The notes: a model not told the origin generated them from the sequence alone. 64,000 nucleotides of DNA from GCA-2794515 sp034436155 (GCA_034436155.1 DAOTVP010000010.1:291859-355858); one strand, 5' to 3'; shown: positions 42,915 to 52,767, numbered from the stretch's first letter. Numbers and translations: made by a program.

Positions 42915-44726
42915 TCACCCACCGCGCCCAAATTCACGCGCTAATTGGTCGCCACTCAGATGCAACAACGTGGGGCGACCATGCGGGCAGGTATGCGGAT
43001 TGCGCGTAAATTCTAATTGGCGGATTAAATCTTGCATCTGCTGATGGTTGAGGATTTGCCCCGCTTTCACTGCCACATGCCGACACACAAACCGGATTAA
43101 TTTTTCCTCAATTTTGCCCATACCCGGTTGTTTATCGGCTTGCAAATCATCTATCACCCCAGAAATCACCGTCACAGGGTCTTTATCGGCTAAAATCGCG
43201 GGGACAGAGCGTATCACAAATGTATGATTGCCAAACGGCTCCATATCAAACCCCACCGCTTTGAGCGCGTCCAATTTATCCAACACCAACCCCGCCTCAC
43301 TCGGCGAAAATGTGATGGTCTGTCCACTCAAGGCTTGTTGAACCGCAATTTCTTGCGATGAAAATCGCGCCATATATTGCTCGTATAAAATCCGTTCATG
43401 GGCGGCATGTTGATCTATCAGATACATCCCTGCGGGACCTTCTGCCACGATATACATCGCGCCAACCTGCCCCACCACGCGCAACATCGGCAAGGTACGC
43501 GGATTTCGAGGCAACCCTAACCCCTCTGGAATGTCGGACAGGTCAAATTCCTCGTCAGGGGTGTATTTTTGCGGATATTGTTGAGGATATTGCCCCGTAT
43601 CGGTCATATTCAGAGGTAATTCGGCGGTACGTGGGCGCACCGACCCCAAATTCCACGTTGCTTCGGTGGATGCTATCGGCGCGGATGAATTGCCCCCGCG
43701 TAAGCGAATATCGGGCGCGTTGGCTTTGCCAATCACCGCCATGCGTACCGCCCGTTGAATCGCAGAAAAGACAACATTCGGTTCTCTGAACCGCACCTCA
43801 GCTTTGGTTGGATGTACATTCACATCCACTTCATGCGGTGGGAGTTCGATCATCAAAACCGCTATTGGGTAACGCCCCGTCATCAACAACGTATGATAGG
43901 CTTGCACCACGGCGTAGGTCAATTTCGTATCTTGAATCCAACGCCCATTGACAAATAGGGTGATATTGCCCCTATCGGCACGACTTAAATCGGGCGCGGA
44001 GGTATATCCCCATACGCGCACAGGCGGGCGGTCATCTTGGGCAGGGTCTTCGACAGACACTTCGAGCATGTGCTTAAAGCTCTCTAACCCCACTGCCCGC
44101 ACCACCACATCCGCCAATTGACCGTTGCCAATAGAACGGAAAATTTCGCGTCCATCTTGTTCGAGGATGAATTTCACCTGTGGATACGCGATAGCATAAT
44201 TCGTCACCAACGCGACAATATGCCGTTTTTCAGTATTTTCTGATTTAAGAAATTTGAGCCGTGCAGGGGTGTTATAAAATAGGTTTTCGATGGTGACAAC
44301 CGTCCCATTCGGCACACCAACCGCGATTTTCTGGGTGATAGTGCCGCCTTCAATACGAATTTGTGTGCCAATATCTTCGGCATAATGCCGTGTGGTCATC
44401 ATCAAACGCGATACCGATGCAATGCTGGCGAGGGCTTCGCCCCGAAAACCGAGCGTCTGCAAGTGTTCTAAATCTTCGAGTTTGATCAATTTGCTGGTGG
44501 CATGACGCGCAAATGCCAACTCAACCTCATCAGCAGAAATGCCCGTACCATCATCGCTGACACGGATGAGTTTGCGCCCGCCTTCTTGGGTGGCGATATG
44601 AATCGTTTTCGCGCCTGCATCGAGGGCGTTTTCGAGCAATTCTTTGACCACCGAGGTGGGACGCTCAACCACCTCACCCGCGGCGATTTGCGCGATGAGT
44701 TTTTCGGGTAATATATGTATTGGCAT
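42915..44726 (-). CDS. mutL: DNA mismatch repair protein MutL
   Basis: 603 residues. The N-terminal GHKL ATPase has AAGEVVERPTSVVKELLENALDAG, DDGTGIS and GFRGEALASI; the C-terminal dimerisation domain has DQHAAHERILYEQ, which keeps the endonuclease motif DQHA-x2-E-x4-E, and CPHGRPT. MutL links MutS to strand incision; the intact nuclease motif fits organisms without MutH. mutS is not in the window. The upstream histidine kinase gene ends 12 bp before the mutL start, so they may share a transcript. Confidence 0.97.
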   Translation of the reverse strand: MPIHILPEKLIAQIAAGEVVERPTSVVKELLENALDAGAKTIHIATQEGGRKLIRVSDDGTGISADEVELAFARHATSKLIKLEDLEHLQTLGFRGEALASIASVSRLMMTTRHYAEDIGTQIRIEGGTITQKIAVGVPNGTVVTIENLFYNTPARLKFLKSENTEKRHIVALVTNYAIAYPQVKFILEQDGREIFRSIGNGQLADVVVRAVGLESFKHMLEVSVEDPAQDDRPPVRVWGYTSAPDLSRADRGNITLFVNGRWIQDTKLTYAVVQAYHTLLMTGRYPIAVLMIELPPHEVDVNVHPTKAEVRFREPNVVFSAIQRAVRMAVIGKANAPDIRLRGGNSSAPIASTEATWNLGSVRPRTAELPLNMTDTGQYPQQYPQKYTPDEEFDLSDIPEGLGLPRNPRTLPMLRVVGQVGAMYIVAEGPAGMYLIDQHAAHERILYEQYMARFSSQEIAVQQALSGQTITFSPSEAGLVLDKLDALKAVGFDMEPFGNHTFVIRSVPAILADKDPVTVISGVIDDLQADKQPGMGKIEEKLIRFVCRHVAVKAGQILNHQQMQDLIRQLEFTRNPHTCPHGRPTLLHLSGDQLAREFGRGG

Positions 44727-44738
44727 AATGATGATAAC

Positions 44739-45899
44739 TTACATATTCACTTCGCCAATAGGGACTTTGATGAAAAAGGTACTCCCATTGCCTTCTTCAC
44801 TTTCGACCCATGCTTCGCCACCATGACGACGCGCCACACTCCGCACGATGAACAAGCCCAATCCACTGCCTTTTACGCGCTTATGTTCGGTACGTGCAAT
44901 TCGCACATGGCGCTCAAATAATAATTTCTGATTTTCTGGGCTAATCCCTAAACCATTATCTTTGACGGCAATATGTACGCTATCGCCATTTCGCAATGCC
45001 TGAACAATAATTTCACGCCCGTTGGGGGTATATTTGATGGCGTTATCTACAAGGTTGATAATAGCCCGTTCTAGCATGTTGCTATCGGCAAAAATGATCG
45101 GTAAATCATCCTCAATCTGTGTTTTGAGGTTTAACTCTTGTTTTTCTGCGGGGACGATATGATTACTCACAATTTTGCGGATGATTTCGCCCACATCACA
45201 CGGTTTCCGTTGCATTTCATAAAAACCTGTTTCGGGATCATATCGCCCGGCATCTTGAAAATTTTCGACCAAAGAGGTCATCTGGCTAATGCCCGACAAG
45301 ATTTTTTCGACAAAGTGTTCTTGTTGACTATTGAGTTCGCCAACAGAACCCGCCTCTAACATACTGGCGAAACCTTGTATTGATGTGAGTGGTGAACGCA
45401 AATCATGCGAGACAATCCGCATAAACTCGCTTTGATTGCGTCCTAATTTTTCATGACGTGCCACAAGGCGAATATGCGTGGCGCAAATCGTTAGACTATC
45501 TATCAACGATTCAATCGCAGGGTGATGATGATTAGAAATTTGATGTTGACCATCAAAAAATAGGCATACCGCACCCACAATGTTCTCTTTAACCCGAATC
45601 TGCGCGAAAATCCAACTGTCATATTGGGGTGTTGGCACATCTAATTGATGGTGAATGCCATACGGCAATTCTTTGGCAAGCTGGGTTAAAGCAGAGTCGG
45701 CTGGCATATCCGCCTCATTCATCCCCACCACAAATAGTGAACGCGGTTCATCGAAAATCAGCATCGAAGCACTTTTTGCCCCTGTCATTTGGCGCAAATG
45801 CTCCAAAATTGGCGTGGTTGGGGCGCTCGGTTCGGATGCAGTAGCGAGAATTCGCATCACATCGCGCAAAATGGCATATTCATCAATTACCACAGACAT
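44739..45899 (-). CDS. GAF-domain sensor histidine kinase
   Basis: 386 residues from ATG 45899 (GAGGAG about 10 nt upstream; ATG 45962 is possible but lacks a site). Residues about 15-155 are GAF-like, then HisKA with MRIVSHDLRSPLTSIQGF (His phosphosite), and HATPase_c with NLVDNAIKYTPNG, DNGLGIS and GSGLGLFIVRSV. No membrane helix, so a cytoplasmic sensor. It is divergent from a receiver-CpaE fusion gene, and a second GAF histidine kinase follows that gene, so cross-talk is likely. mutL follows 12 bp downstream. Confidence 0.93.
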   Translation of the reverse strand: MSVVIDEYAILRDVMRILATASEPSAPTTPILEHLRQMTGAKSASMLIFDEPRSLFVVGMNEADMPADSALTQLAKELPYGIHHQLDVPTPQYDSWIFAQIRVKENIVGAVCLFFDGQHQISNHHHPAIESLIDSLTICATHIRLVARHEKLGRNQSEFMRIVSHDLRSPLTSIQGFASMLEAGSVGELNSQQEHFVEKILSGISQMTSLVENFQDAGRYDPETGFYEMQRKPCDVGEIIRKIVSNHIVPAEKQELNLKTQIEDDLPIIFADSNMLERAIINLVDNAIKYTPNGREIIVQALRNGDSVHIAVKDNGLGISPENQKLLFERHVRIARTEHKRVKGSGLGLFIVRSVARRHGGEAWVESEEGNGSTFFIKVPIGEVNM

Positions 45900-45981
45900 C
45901 TGGCATTTACTCCTCAACCACATTTTAGGCTTGTTTGTTGATTTTGATACAACCATAATCATCAGGATATTTTCTCAACAA

Positions 45982-46010
45982 ATTATAATCTATTGGCGGA
46001 TGATGGGCAA
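45982..46010 (-). promoter_or_regulatory. Putative promoter of the GAF histidine kinase-mutL unit
   Basis: Minus strand TTGCCC (46005-46010), 17 bp, TATAAT (45982-45987). Confidence 0.5.
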
Positions 46011-46124
46011 GTTAAGGTTAAAAAAACATAACCAACCTTTATCCCATATCCGATTGCACCGACTCCCCTTTCATGCTAAACTCAACATTAATTTTGTTGG
46101 GATAATCAAAGAAATAATCAACCT

Positions 46125-47261
46125 ATGGCAGAAAAAATACTGATTGTAGATGACGATGTTGATAGCTTAAAATTAATTGGGTTAATGCTCCAACGCAATG
46201 GGTACGAAGTCATTGCCGCCCAAACAGGCAGTCAGGCACTGGCAAAAGCCACCAACGATTTACCAGACCTCATTATCCTCGATGTGATGATGCCCGATAT
46301 GAATGGGTATGATGTCTGCCGTCGTTTACGTGGCAATCCAGTCACCCACGAAATCCCAATTATCATGTTCACTGCCAAAACGCTTATCGATGATAAAGTG
46401 GCGGGGTTTGAGGCTGGGGCAGATGATTATCTTACCAAGCCCACCCACCCCGCCGAACTCGCTTCGCGTGTCCGAGCAATTTTGCAACGCAGTAGCGCCA
46501 AAAAACAAAGTAGCAATAACAGAGGCGCAACGATTGGCGTGTTGGGAGTCAAAGGTGGCATCGGCACGACTACCATCGCCATCAATCTTGGTGCGGCATT
46601 GCTCAACATGAAATTAGCGCCAGTGGTAGCCGATTTTCGACCGGGCATCGGCAGTTTGGGCAAAACATTGGGCTTAGGCAATGTCAATGGCATGAGTAAA
46701 TTATTGGCACGCCCTGCCAACGAAATTTCGACCGATAGTATCAATCGTGAAATCGCCACCCATACATCGGGGTTGAGGATACTCTCTTGTACATCTCAAC
46801 CGAGAGAAGGGCTTATCACCCCATCGCCTGAAACAGCAATGGCTATTATCAAAGAATTACGCAATATCGCTAAACCGAGTATTTTCGATTTGGGATGTGG
46901 ATTTAACCCACTCATCAGTCGTATTTTCTCAGAAATGGATAGACTGATTGTCATTGTAGATCCTGCCACCGTCACCCTGAATATGGCGCGAGAATTGCTT
47001 CAGGAACTGGCGAAAAATAACCGTGACCGCATCCATTTAGTTGTCGTCAATCGGTCGCAGATTAATCTACAACCCCCTTGGCACGAAGTCGAACACCTGC
47101 TTGAACATGAAATTCGGGCGATTATCTCACCCTCTCCAGAATTAGCCTATCAAGCGATGGAAGCGGGGATGCCGATGGTCAGTTTTCAACCGAATGCGAT
47201 TGTATCGAGCCAATTGAATAAACTCGCCGAAGATGTTTATAAGGTCATCGAACCAAAGTAA
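46125..47261 (+). CDS. Response-regulator receiver fused to a CpaE/MinD-like ATPase
   Basis: 378 residues. A CheY-type receiver (ILIVDDD; phospho-acceptor Asp53; Thr83; Lys105) is followed by a short Lys/Ser linker and a ParA/MinD-type ATPase with a deviant Walker A, GVKGGIGTTTIA (about 141-152). This is the layout of CpaE/TadZ, which place the Flp/Tad pilus machine in many bacteria, but those usually have a degenerate receiver; here the receiver looks complete. No other tad genes are in the window. The gene is followed directly by a sirtuin gene. Confidence 0.88.
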   Translation: MAEKILIVDDDVDSLKLIGLMLQRNGYEVIAAQTGSQALAKATNDLPDLIILDVMMPDMNGYDVCRRLRGNPVTHEIPIIMFTAKTLIDDKVAGFEAGADDYLTKPTHPAELASRVRAILQRSSAKKQSSNNRGATIGVLGVKGGIGTTTIAINLGAALLNMKLAPVVADFRPGIGSLGKTLGLGNVNGMSKLLARPANEISTDSINREIATHTSGLRILSCTSQPREGLITPSPETAMAIIKELRNIAKPSIFDLGCGFNPLISRIFSEMDRLIVIVDPATVTLNMARELLQELAKNNRDRIHLVVVNRSQINLQPPWHEVEHLLEHEIRAIISPSPELAYQAMEAGMPMVSFQPNAIVSSQLNKLAEDVYKVIEPK

Positions 47262-48056
47262 ATGGCGTATAAGATGCGAGATGAAGATACCCCTCAGAAG
47301 ATAAAACAAGTAGCGCATATCATCCGCCAAGCTAAACATCTGGTTGCATTCACAGGCGCAGGCATCAGCACCGATTCGGGCATACCCGATTTTCGGAGCG
47401 ATTCATCTGGTTTATGGAAACGCACCGATATAGACCCGCTTGAAGTAGCCAGTCTATTTGGTTTTCGCAATAATCCACAAGCCTTCTATAATTGGGTAAA
47501 ACCATTAGCCCAGACCATTTTAGAGGCGAAACCCAATCCATCGCATATCGGATTAGCCCAACTAGAGCAGTATGGTATCTTAAAATCGGTCATCACCCAA
47601 AATATCGATATGCTCCATACCCGTGCAGGCAATAGCACCATCTATGAATTGCACGGTCACATGCGTTTAACCACCTGTATCCGTTGTTACCATGAATTTG
47701 ATGGCGTGCCTATCCTCGAAAGATTCATGGACGATGGTCTAGTCCCCCACTGCCCCGATTGCGGTGGGGTATTAAAACCGAATGTGATTTTATTCGGCGA
47801 ACAATTGCCCGTCCGCGAATTGCGTCAGGCACAAGATGCCGCCAAAACTTGTGATGTGATGTTGATCATTGGCTCATCACTCGAGGTTGCACCTGCGAAT
47901 CAGATGCCTATTATCGCAAAGCGTAACAACGCCAAAATTATCATCATTAACCTTGAAGAAACACACCTAGATTATATTGCCGATGTCGTGATTCACGCTC
48001 GTGCTGCCCACATCATCCCACAAATTTTAGACCATTTACAGGATGCCCTCTTATGA
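47262..48056 (+). CDS. cobB: NAD-dependent protein deacylase, Sir2 family
   Basis: 264 residues. Sirtuin signatures are complete: FTGAGISTDSGIPDFRS, TQNID (Asn114, Asp116), HGH with catalytic His131, a four-Cys zinc site (Cys139, Cys142, Cys164, Cys167) and the late GSSLEVAPANQ and NLEE motifs. It removes acyl groups from lysines using NAD+. ATG 47262 is the base after the stop of the receiver-ATPase gene, and its stop overlaps the next histidine kinase by 4 bp, so the three genes form one unit. Confidence 0.93.
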   Translation: MAYKMRDEDTPQKIKQVAHIIRQAKHLVAFTGAGISTDSGIPDFRSDSSGLWKRTDIDPLEVASLFGFRNNPQAFYNWVKPLAQTILEAKPNPSHIGLAQLEQYGILKSVITQNIDMLHTRAGNSTIYELHGHMRLTTCIRCYHEFDGVPILERFMDDGLVPHCPDCGGVLKPNVILFGEQLPVRELRQAQDAAKTCDVMLIIGSSLEVAPANQMPIIAKRNNAKIIIINLEETHLDYIADVVIHARAAHIIPQILDHLQDALL

Positions 48057-49279
48057 GTGACGACCACATCAAAACCACAGAAACGCCCGCAGGTAAAGCG
48101 ATGCTACTGGCTCATTATGAGCGTATCATCGAAATTAGCAAACAACTCAATTCCACCTTTGACCAACGTTCACTCTTACAACAAATTGTCGCCGCCGCTT
48201 CGGAATTGATAGATACAGAAGCCGCCTCTATCATGCTAATTGACGCGATGACCGGCGAACTACGCTTTGAGACCGCCACCAACATAGACCCTAACGAGAT
48301 GGAAAATATCATCATCCCTATGGAAGGTAGCATCGCAGGGTGGATAGCCACACACGGCGAACCGCGAGTGATTCAAGATGTTCGTAACGAACCCGAACAT
48401 TCGCAAGTGGTGGATGAGACCATCGAATTTCAGACGCGCAATATCTTGGGTGTGCCGATGCGTACTCATAAAAAGATTATCGGCGTGGTGATGTGCGTCA
48501 ATAAACACAATGATATGCCCTTCACCAGTATTGATGTGAACATCCTCACAACCCTCGCCGCGCAAGCGGCTATAGCCATTGAAAATGCACGATTATTTCG
48601 CCAAAGTGATTTTATTGCCGAGATGGTGCATGAACTCCGCACCCCTCTGCTCTCGCTTAAAGCCAGCACTGCCATTTTGTTGCGCCCCGATTTGCCCGAA
48701 TCTAAAAAAATCGACATCATCAGCACCATGCAATCTGAGACAGACCGCCTGATGCGCCTCACCACCGATTTTCTCGATTTAGCCCAAATGGAATCGGGAC
48801 GGACGCGCTTGCAAATCGCGCCATTTGATGTCCGAAAATTACTAGAAGAGAGCGCAGAAGTCGTCACCCCGCAAGCACATGAAAAAAATGTGGCTATCAA
48901 CATCGTCTGTGGTGATTTTGCCGTCAATGGTGACAGGGGCAAAATTAAACAGGTGTTGCTCAATTTGCTCACCAATGCCATTAAATATAACCGTCCCAAT
49001 GGTGATGTCACCTTGCGCGTCACCGTACGAAACGATTACGAAACGCCGATGCTACAAATTGAGGTGGAGGATACAGGTTACGGCTTATCTAAAGAGAACC
49101 AAAAGCAGATGTTCCAGAAGTTTTTCCGCGCCCAATCGACTGCCGAAAGCACAACAGGTACAGGACTCGGTTTAGTCATCACCAAGGCGATTATCGAAGC
49201 GCACGGCGGGCAAATTTGGCTCGAAAGTGAAGAGGGAACTGGCACAACCTTTTATTTCACGTTGCCCAAAATGGATTAG
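48053..49279 (+). CDS. GAF-domain histidine kinase
   Basis: 408 residues with an N-terminal helix, a GAF domain (about 35-180, with IPMEGSIAGWIATHGEPRV), HisKA (FIAEMVHELRTPLLSLKAS) and HATPase_c (NLLTNAIKYNRPNG, DTGYGLS, GTGLGLVITKAI). No membrane helix. It is translationally coupled to the sirtuin gene (ATGA) and lies in the same unit as the receiver-ATPase fusion, which is its most likely phosphorylation target. Confidence 0.93.
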   Translation: MSDDHIKTTETPAGKAMLLAHYERIIEISKQLNSTFDQRSLLQQIVAAASELIDTEAASIMLIDAMTGELRFETATNIDPNEMENIIIPMEGSIAGWIATHGEPRVIQDVRNEPEHSQVVDETIEFQTRNILGVPMRTHKKIIGVVMCVNKHNDMPFTSIDVNILTTLAAQAAIAIENARLFRQSDFIAEMVHELRTPLLSLKASTAILLRPDLPESKKIDIISTMQSETDRLMRLTTDFLDLAQMESGRTRLQIAPFDVRKLLEESAEVVTPQAHEKNVAINIVCGDFAVNGDRGKIKQVLLNLLTNAIKYNRPNGDVTLRVTVRNDYETPMLQIEVEDTGYGLSKENQKQMFQKFFRAQSTAESTTGTGLGLVITKAIIEAHGGQIWLESEEGTGTTFYFTLPKMD

Positions 49280-49318
49280 GATTTATCGAAGCAACCATAC
49301 TGACCATAAATGGATAAA

Positions 49319-49410
49319 GGACGATATACGATACGCTAATCGTCCCTTAACATCTCCACTTGTCAAGTTGTAGTGGCGGATTAGCGCCGTTAGATGCGTA
49401 TATCCGCCAT
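49319..49410 (-). repeat. Intergenic two-hairpin repeat, copy 2 (inverted)
   Basis: On the minus strand it starts ATGGCGGATATACGC, matches copy 1 (36766-36858) almost base for base through hairpin A to CCGCCACTACAA, then has a diverged spacer and the same hairpin B type (GGGACGATTAGCG to CGTATATCGTCC). It fills the gap between the histidine kinase and secF stop codons. Confidence 0.75.
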
Positions 49411-49427
49411 CTTATGCAGAACAAGAG

Positions 49428-51266
49428 CTAACTCGCTTTTTCGGCGACTGCCAATTCTTCATCACCTTTCAAAAACGGGATTTCCCCTTTTTCCCACGAT
49501 ACCAATAATGGCACGGCGATAAAAATAGATGAATATGTCCCAGTCAGCAGACCAACGAATAAAATGGCAATAAATTGTTTAATCGTCTCGCCACCAAAGA
49601 GCAGAATCGCCGCCATGATGAAGAAAGCGTTGAGTTGTGTCGCTAGTGACCGATGAATCGTCTCCCATACGCTTCGATTCACAATCGTCTCGTAGGGTTC
49701 ACCCAAGTGTTTTGGGATATTTTCACGGATACGATCGAACATCACAATCGAATCTTGTACCGAGAAACCGACCACAGTCAAAATCGCGGTCAAGAACAAG
49801 GCATCAATTTGCCAACCGAGCAAAATCCCCATTAGCGATGTAAAACCCATCACGATGAGCGCATCATGCACCATCGCCAAAATCGCGCAAATACCATAAC
49901 GTGTCGCTTTGGGGACTTGGCGGAAGGCAATGACAATAAACCCCGTGATGACAATCGCCGAGAATAAAACCGCCCATAATGCCGCGCGTGTCACCTCTTG
50001 CCCAACGGTTTCAGACACGTTCCGCGCCCGTGCGCTGGTGGTATCGAGCGTGGCTAATCTACCCAAATCGGAAAGAATATTTTGTGTGACCTCTTGGTTT
50101 TCGAATGCACCACGAATTGACCACCGAAATTCGACATCACCACCCACGCGCTCAATCGTCACATCATCAAAACCGCCGTTGGTGAAGGCTTGGGCGATAT
50201 TTTCAGATGTGAATACATTTTCTTGTGTGGTGAATAGATAAGCATCTAACGCAATTGGCGTAGTTTCGAGTGGGGCAAATGCCAACGCACTCAAAACGGC
50301 ATCCCGTTGGGCATCATCAGCAAATTTACCCCATAACAACCATGTTAAATCACTCCCCGCACCAATCCGTTCCACACGCAAATTAGGATACGGTGCAAGT
50401 ACATTTTGAATGGTGCTATCATCGACAAATGGCAATGTAAAGCGCAATTCATACCGATTATCGCCTAAAATTTCAAAGCGCGATTCATCCGCTTGCAAGG
50501 GAGAGATCGCCTCTAATCCGCTTAAAATGGTGTTTAAGGTTGTTTCATCCGTTAAAGCTGAATATACCAGCCAACGATGTTCTTCTTGTGTGCCTAAGCG
50601 CACAACGGTGATATTTTCATCGCCATTTTGGGTAAAGACGGGGCGGAATTGAGCAGGGGTAATGGTATCTGTAAATCGAAATACAAATATACTGCCCGTT
50701 TGTGGCACAACTTCGAGTTGCCCAATCTGGCGTAGTTGCGCCAACGCAGGCTCAACCGTAGCTAAATCGGCTAAATTGCCCCGCACCAACCAACGGTCTG
50801 GGGTTAATGCCTCAATATCGCTGACGGCAATATTTTGCATCGAAAACGCGCTCTCGATTGCCTCTAAAGTCACTTCTGGACGAGTGTAGTGAAGCCGATA
50901 GCGTTCACCATCTAAATATTCGCGCTGATATGGCGTGATATTTTCTAACGCCTCAAAAACGGGTTGCAACGCCGCTTCATCAGGAAAATTCCCCGTCACC
51001 AGCCAGCGATAATCCGTTGCCTCACCCAAGCGTTGTACGATGATATTATCTTCGCCATAACGGGCAAACACTTGGCGGATGTTGCTCTCGGTTGCGCCTT
51101 CACTGGTGAAACGCAGGTCGTAAATACTGCCACCCACGAAATCGATACTCAATTGAAAAGGTGCGCCTTTGGTGATGGTCGAATAAATCATCACACCTAG
51201 CGCCAGCAAAATCGCTGTGCCAGAAATGAGAAAATACCACCGTCTTTTTTGGACTAAATTAAACAT
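49428..51266 (-). CDS. secF: Protein translocase subunit SecF with expanded extracytoplasmic region
   Basis: 612 residues from ATG 51266 (AGAGGAG upstream); typical SecF is about 300. TM1 (about 10-30) is followed by QLSIDFVGGS, the SecF signature. Then come about five copies of a roughly 70-residue unit (residues about 48-118, 122-190, 193-263, 271-340, 343-410) with the recurring pattern YxLRFT...F...VxRxG...RWLVxGxFxD...VLxxL. After this the five remaining TM helices follow (ARAALWAVLFSAIVI onward), with TVVGFSVQDSIVMFDRIREN intact. SecDF uses the proton gradient to pull exported proteins. It is cotranscribed with secD, 13 bp upstream. Confidence 0.95.
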   Translation of the reverse strand: MFNLVQKRRWYFLISGTAILLALGVMIYSTITKGAPFQLSIDFVGGSIYDLRFTSEGATESNIRQVFARYGEDNIIVQRLGEATDYRWLVTGNFPDEAALQPVFEALENITPYQREYLDGERYRLHYTRPEVTLEAIESAFSMQNIAVSDIEALTPDRWLVRGNLADLATVEPALAQLRQIGQLEVVPQTGSIFVFRFTDTITPAQFRPVFTQNGDENITVVRLGTQEEHRWLVYSALTDETTLNTILSGLEAISPLQADESRFEILGDNRYELRFTLPFVDDSTIQNVLAPYPNLRVERIGAGSDLTWLLWGKFADDAQRDAVLSALAFAPLETTPIALDAYLFTTQENVFTSENIAQAFTNGGFDDVTIERVGGDVEFRWSIRGAFENQEVTQNILSDLGRLATLDTTSARARNVSETVGQEVTRAALWAVLFSAIVITGFIVIAFRQVPKATRYGICAILAMVHDALIVMGFTSLMGILLGWQIDALFLTAILTVVGFSVQDSIVMFDRIRENIPKHLGEPYETIVNRSVWETIHRSLATQLNAFFIMAAILLFGGETIKQFIAILFVGLLTGTYSSIFIAVPLLVSWEKGEIPFLKGDEELAVAEKAS

Positions 51267-51279
51267 GGTTGCTCCTCTC

Positions 51280-52767
51280 TCAAATCCCAACCAGCCATTT
51301 ACGGGCTTCTATCGGCTTTTCGAGCCATTTTACGATGATAAACAAAAAGGTGCGTGTGACCAACACGGCGGTGAATAGGTTGATAATCAACCCTAGCGCC
51401 AATGTCACGGCGAAACCTGCCACCAAACTAGCACCAGGTGTTTGACCAAACAGGAATAAAATCCCACAGATGATGATAGTAGATGTGTTCGAGTCGCGGA
51501 TAGATGCCCATGCGCGGTCAAAACCAGCTTCAACGGCTTCCATCAATTTTTTACCCGCCCGAATTTCTTCTTTGATGCGCTCAAAAATGAGGATGTTACC
51601 ATCTACTGCCGTGCCAATCGAAATGAGCAACCCCGTAATAGCAGGCAACGTTAACGTCAGTGGGATGAGTTTGATGAACAGCAAGTTCAGGATGATGAAC
51701 ACAATCAGGGCTAAATCGGCAGAGATGCCCGGAACACGATAATATACGAGCATGAAAATGAGAACGACAATCGCGCCAATCACACCCGCCCGCACACTCA
51801 GTTGTACCGATTCGTTACCGAGTGTTGCACCGACCACCTCTGAACTCTCGACACGTAAGGGAATCGCCAAGGCACCAGAACGCAATTGTAATGCGAGTTC
51901 TTGGGCGCTCTCCTGGGTAAAATTGCCCGTGATGACACCACCTGTATCAAGCCTCGCTTGAACAGACGGCGCAGATAACACCACCCCGTCTAGTACAATC
52001 GCCATCGGTTGTTGGCTTACGGATGCGCGGGCAGTATATTCACCAAAAATCGATTGATACTCAGGTTTGACTTCAAAGCGAATCAACCATCGGTTAGATT
52101 GTGGGTCAAATTCTGCCACCGCCGCTTGCAAACCATCACCTGTCATCACGGTTCGGAAGGGTTGCCCATTGAGCGGGTTGACTACCGTCGGCAAGGGTGC
52201 AAGCCCCATCTCTTCAGGGGTCAAACCTTGTTCCGCTGCGAGTCGTTGCCGTCCCTCATAACTTGCCAATTGGACATCGGTTAAAATCCGTTGCCCTTGT
52301 AACCGTCCAATGTAACTGCTCAAATCGGTAAAATCGACAAATTCGAGCAATGCTGTTTGTTGAATGGTGCGAATGGCTGTTTCGGGATCTGTTTCGCCCG
52401 GTAATTCGACCAAAATACGGTTATTCCCCTGCGTTTGAACCGTCACTTCGATTGTACCACTGGGGTTAATACGGCGTGTCACACTATTGGCAGTTTGCTT
52501 GAGATCTTCTAATGTGAAGGCTTCTGGGGGCAACTCGGCTTGGAGCAAAACGCGCAACCCACCTACAAGGTCTAACCCTTGCTGAAACTCAAACGTCCCC
52601 ATAAATTCGCTACAATCCGTCTCTGGATTGCGTTGGCATTGCGCGAGCGCCTCTTCATCCGCCCCACGCAACAAGAAATCGGGCTTGGGTGTATCGGGCA
52701 AAATCAACCAAACCGATCCAAAAGTGATTATCAAAATAAATACAAGCCAAGCATAATGGCGACCCAT
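51280..52767 (-). CDS. secD: Protein translocase subunit SecD
   Basis: 495 residues: TM1 at the N-terminus, the P1 region with FQQGLDLVGGLRVLLQ, NRILVELPG, and five C-terminal TM helices with ITGLLISIGTAVDGNILIFERIKEE (conserved Asp of the proton path). With SecF it completes the translocation motor of SecYEG. The size is normal, unlike that of SecF. Confidence 0.96.
   Translation of the reverse strand: MGRHYAWLVFILIITFGSVWLILPDTPKPDFLLRGADEEALAQCQRNPETDCSEFMGTFEFQQGLDLVGGLRVLLQAELPPEAFTLEDLKQTANSVTRRINPSGTIEVTVQTQGNNRILVELPGETDPETAIRTIQQTALLEFVDFTDLSSYIGRLQGQRILTDVQLASYEGRQRLAAEQGLTPEEMGLAPLPTVVNPLNGQPFRTVMTGDGLQAAVAEFDPQSNRWLIRFEVKPEYQSIFGEYTARASVSQQPMAIVLDGVVLSAPSVQARLDTGGVITGNFTQESAQELALQLRSGALAIPLRVESSEVVGATLGNESVQLSVRAGVIGAIVVLIFMLVYYRVPGISADLALIVFIILNLLFIKLIPLTLTLPAITGLLISIGTAVDGNILIFERIKEEIRAGKKLMEAVEAGFDRAWASIRDSNTSTIIICGILFLFGQTPGASLVAGFAVTLALGLIINLFTAVLVTRTFLFIIVKWLEKPIEARKWLVGI

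Noticed and set aside
46125..47261. Tad/Flp pilus locus
   Set aside because: Only the CpaE-like ATPase is present; no secretin, pilin or TadA-type gene is in the window.
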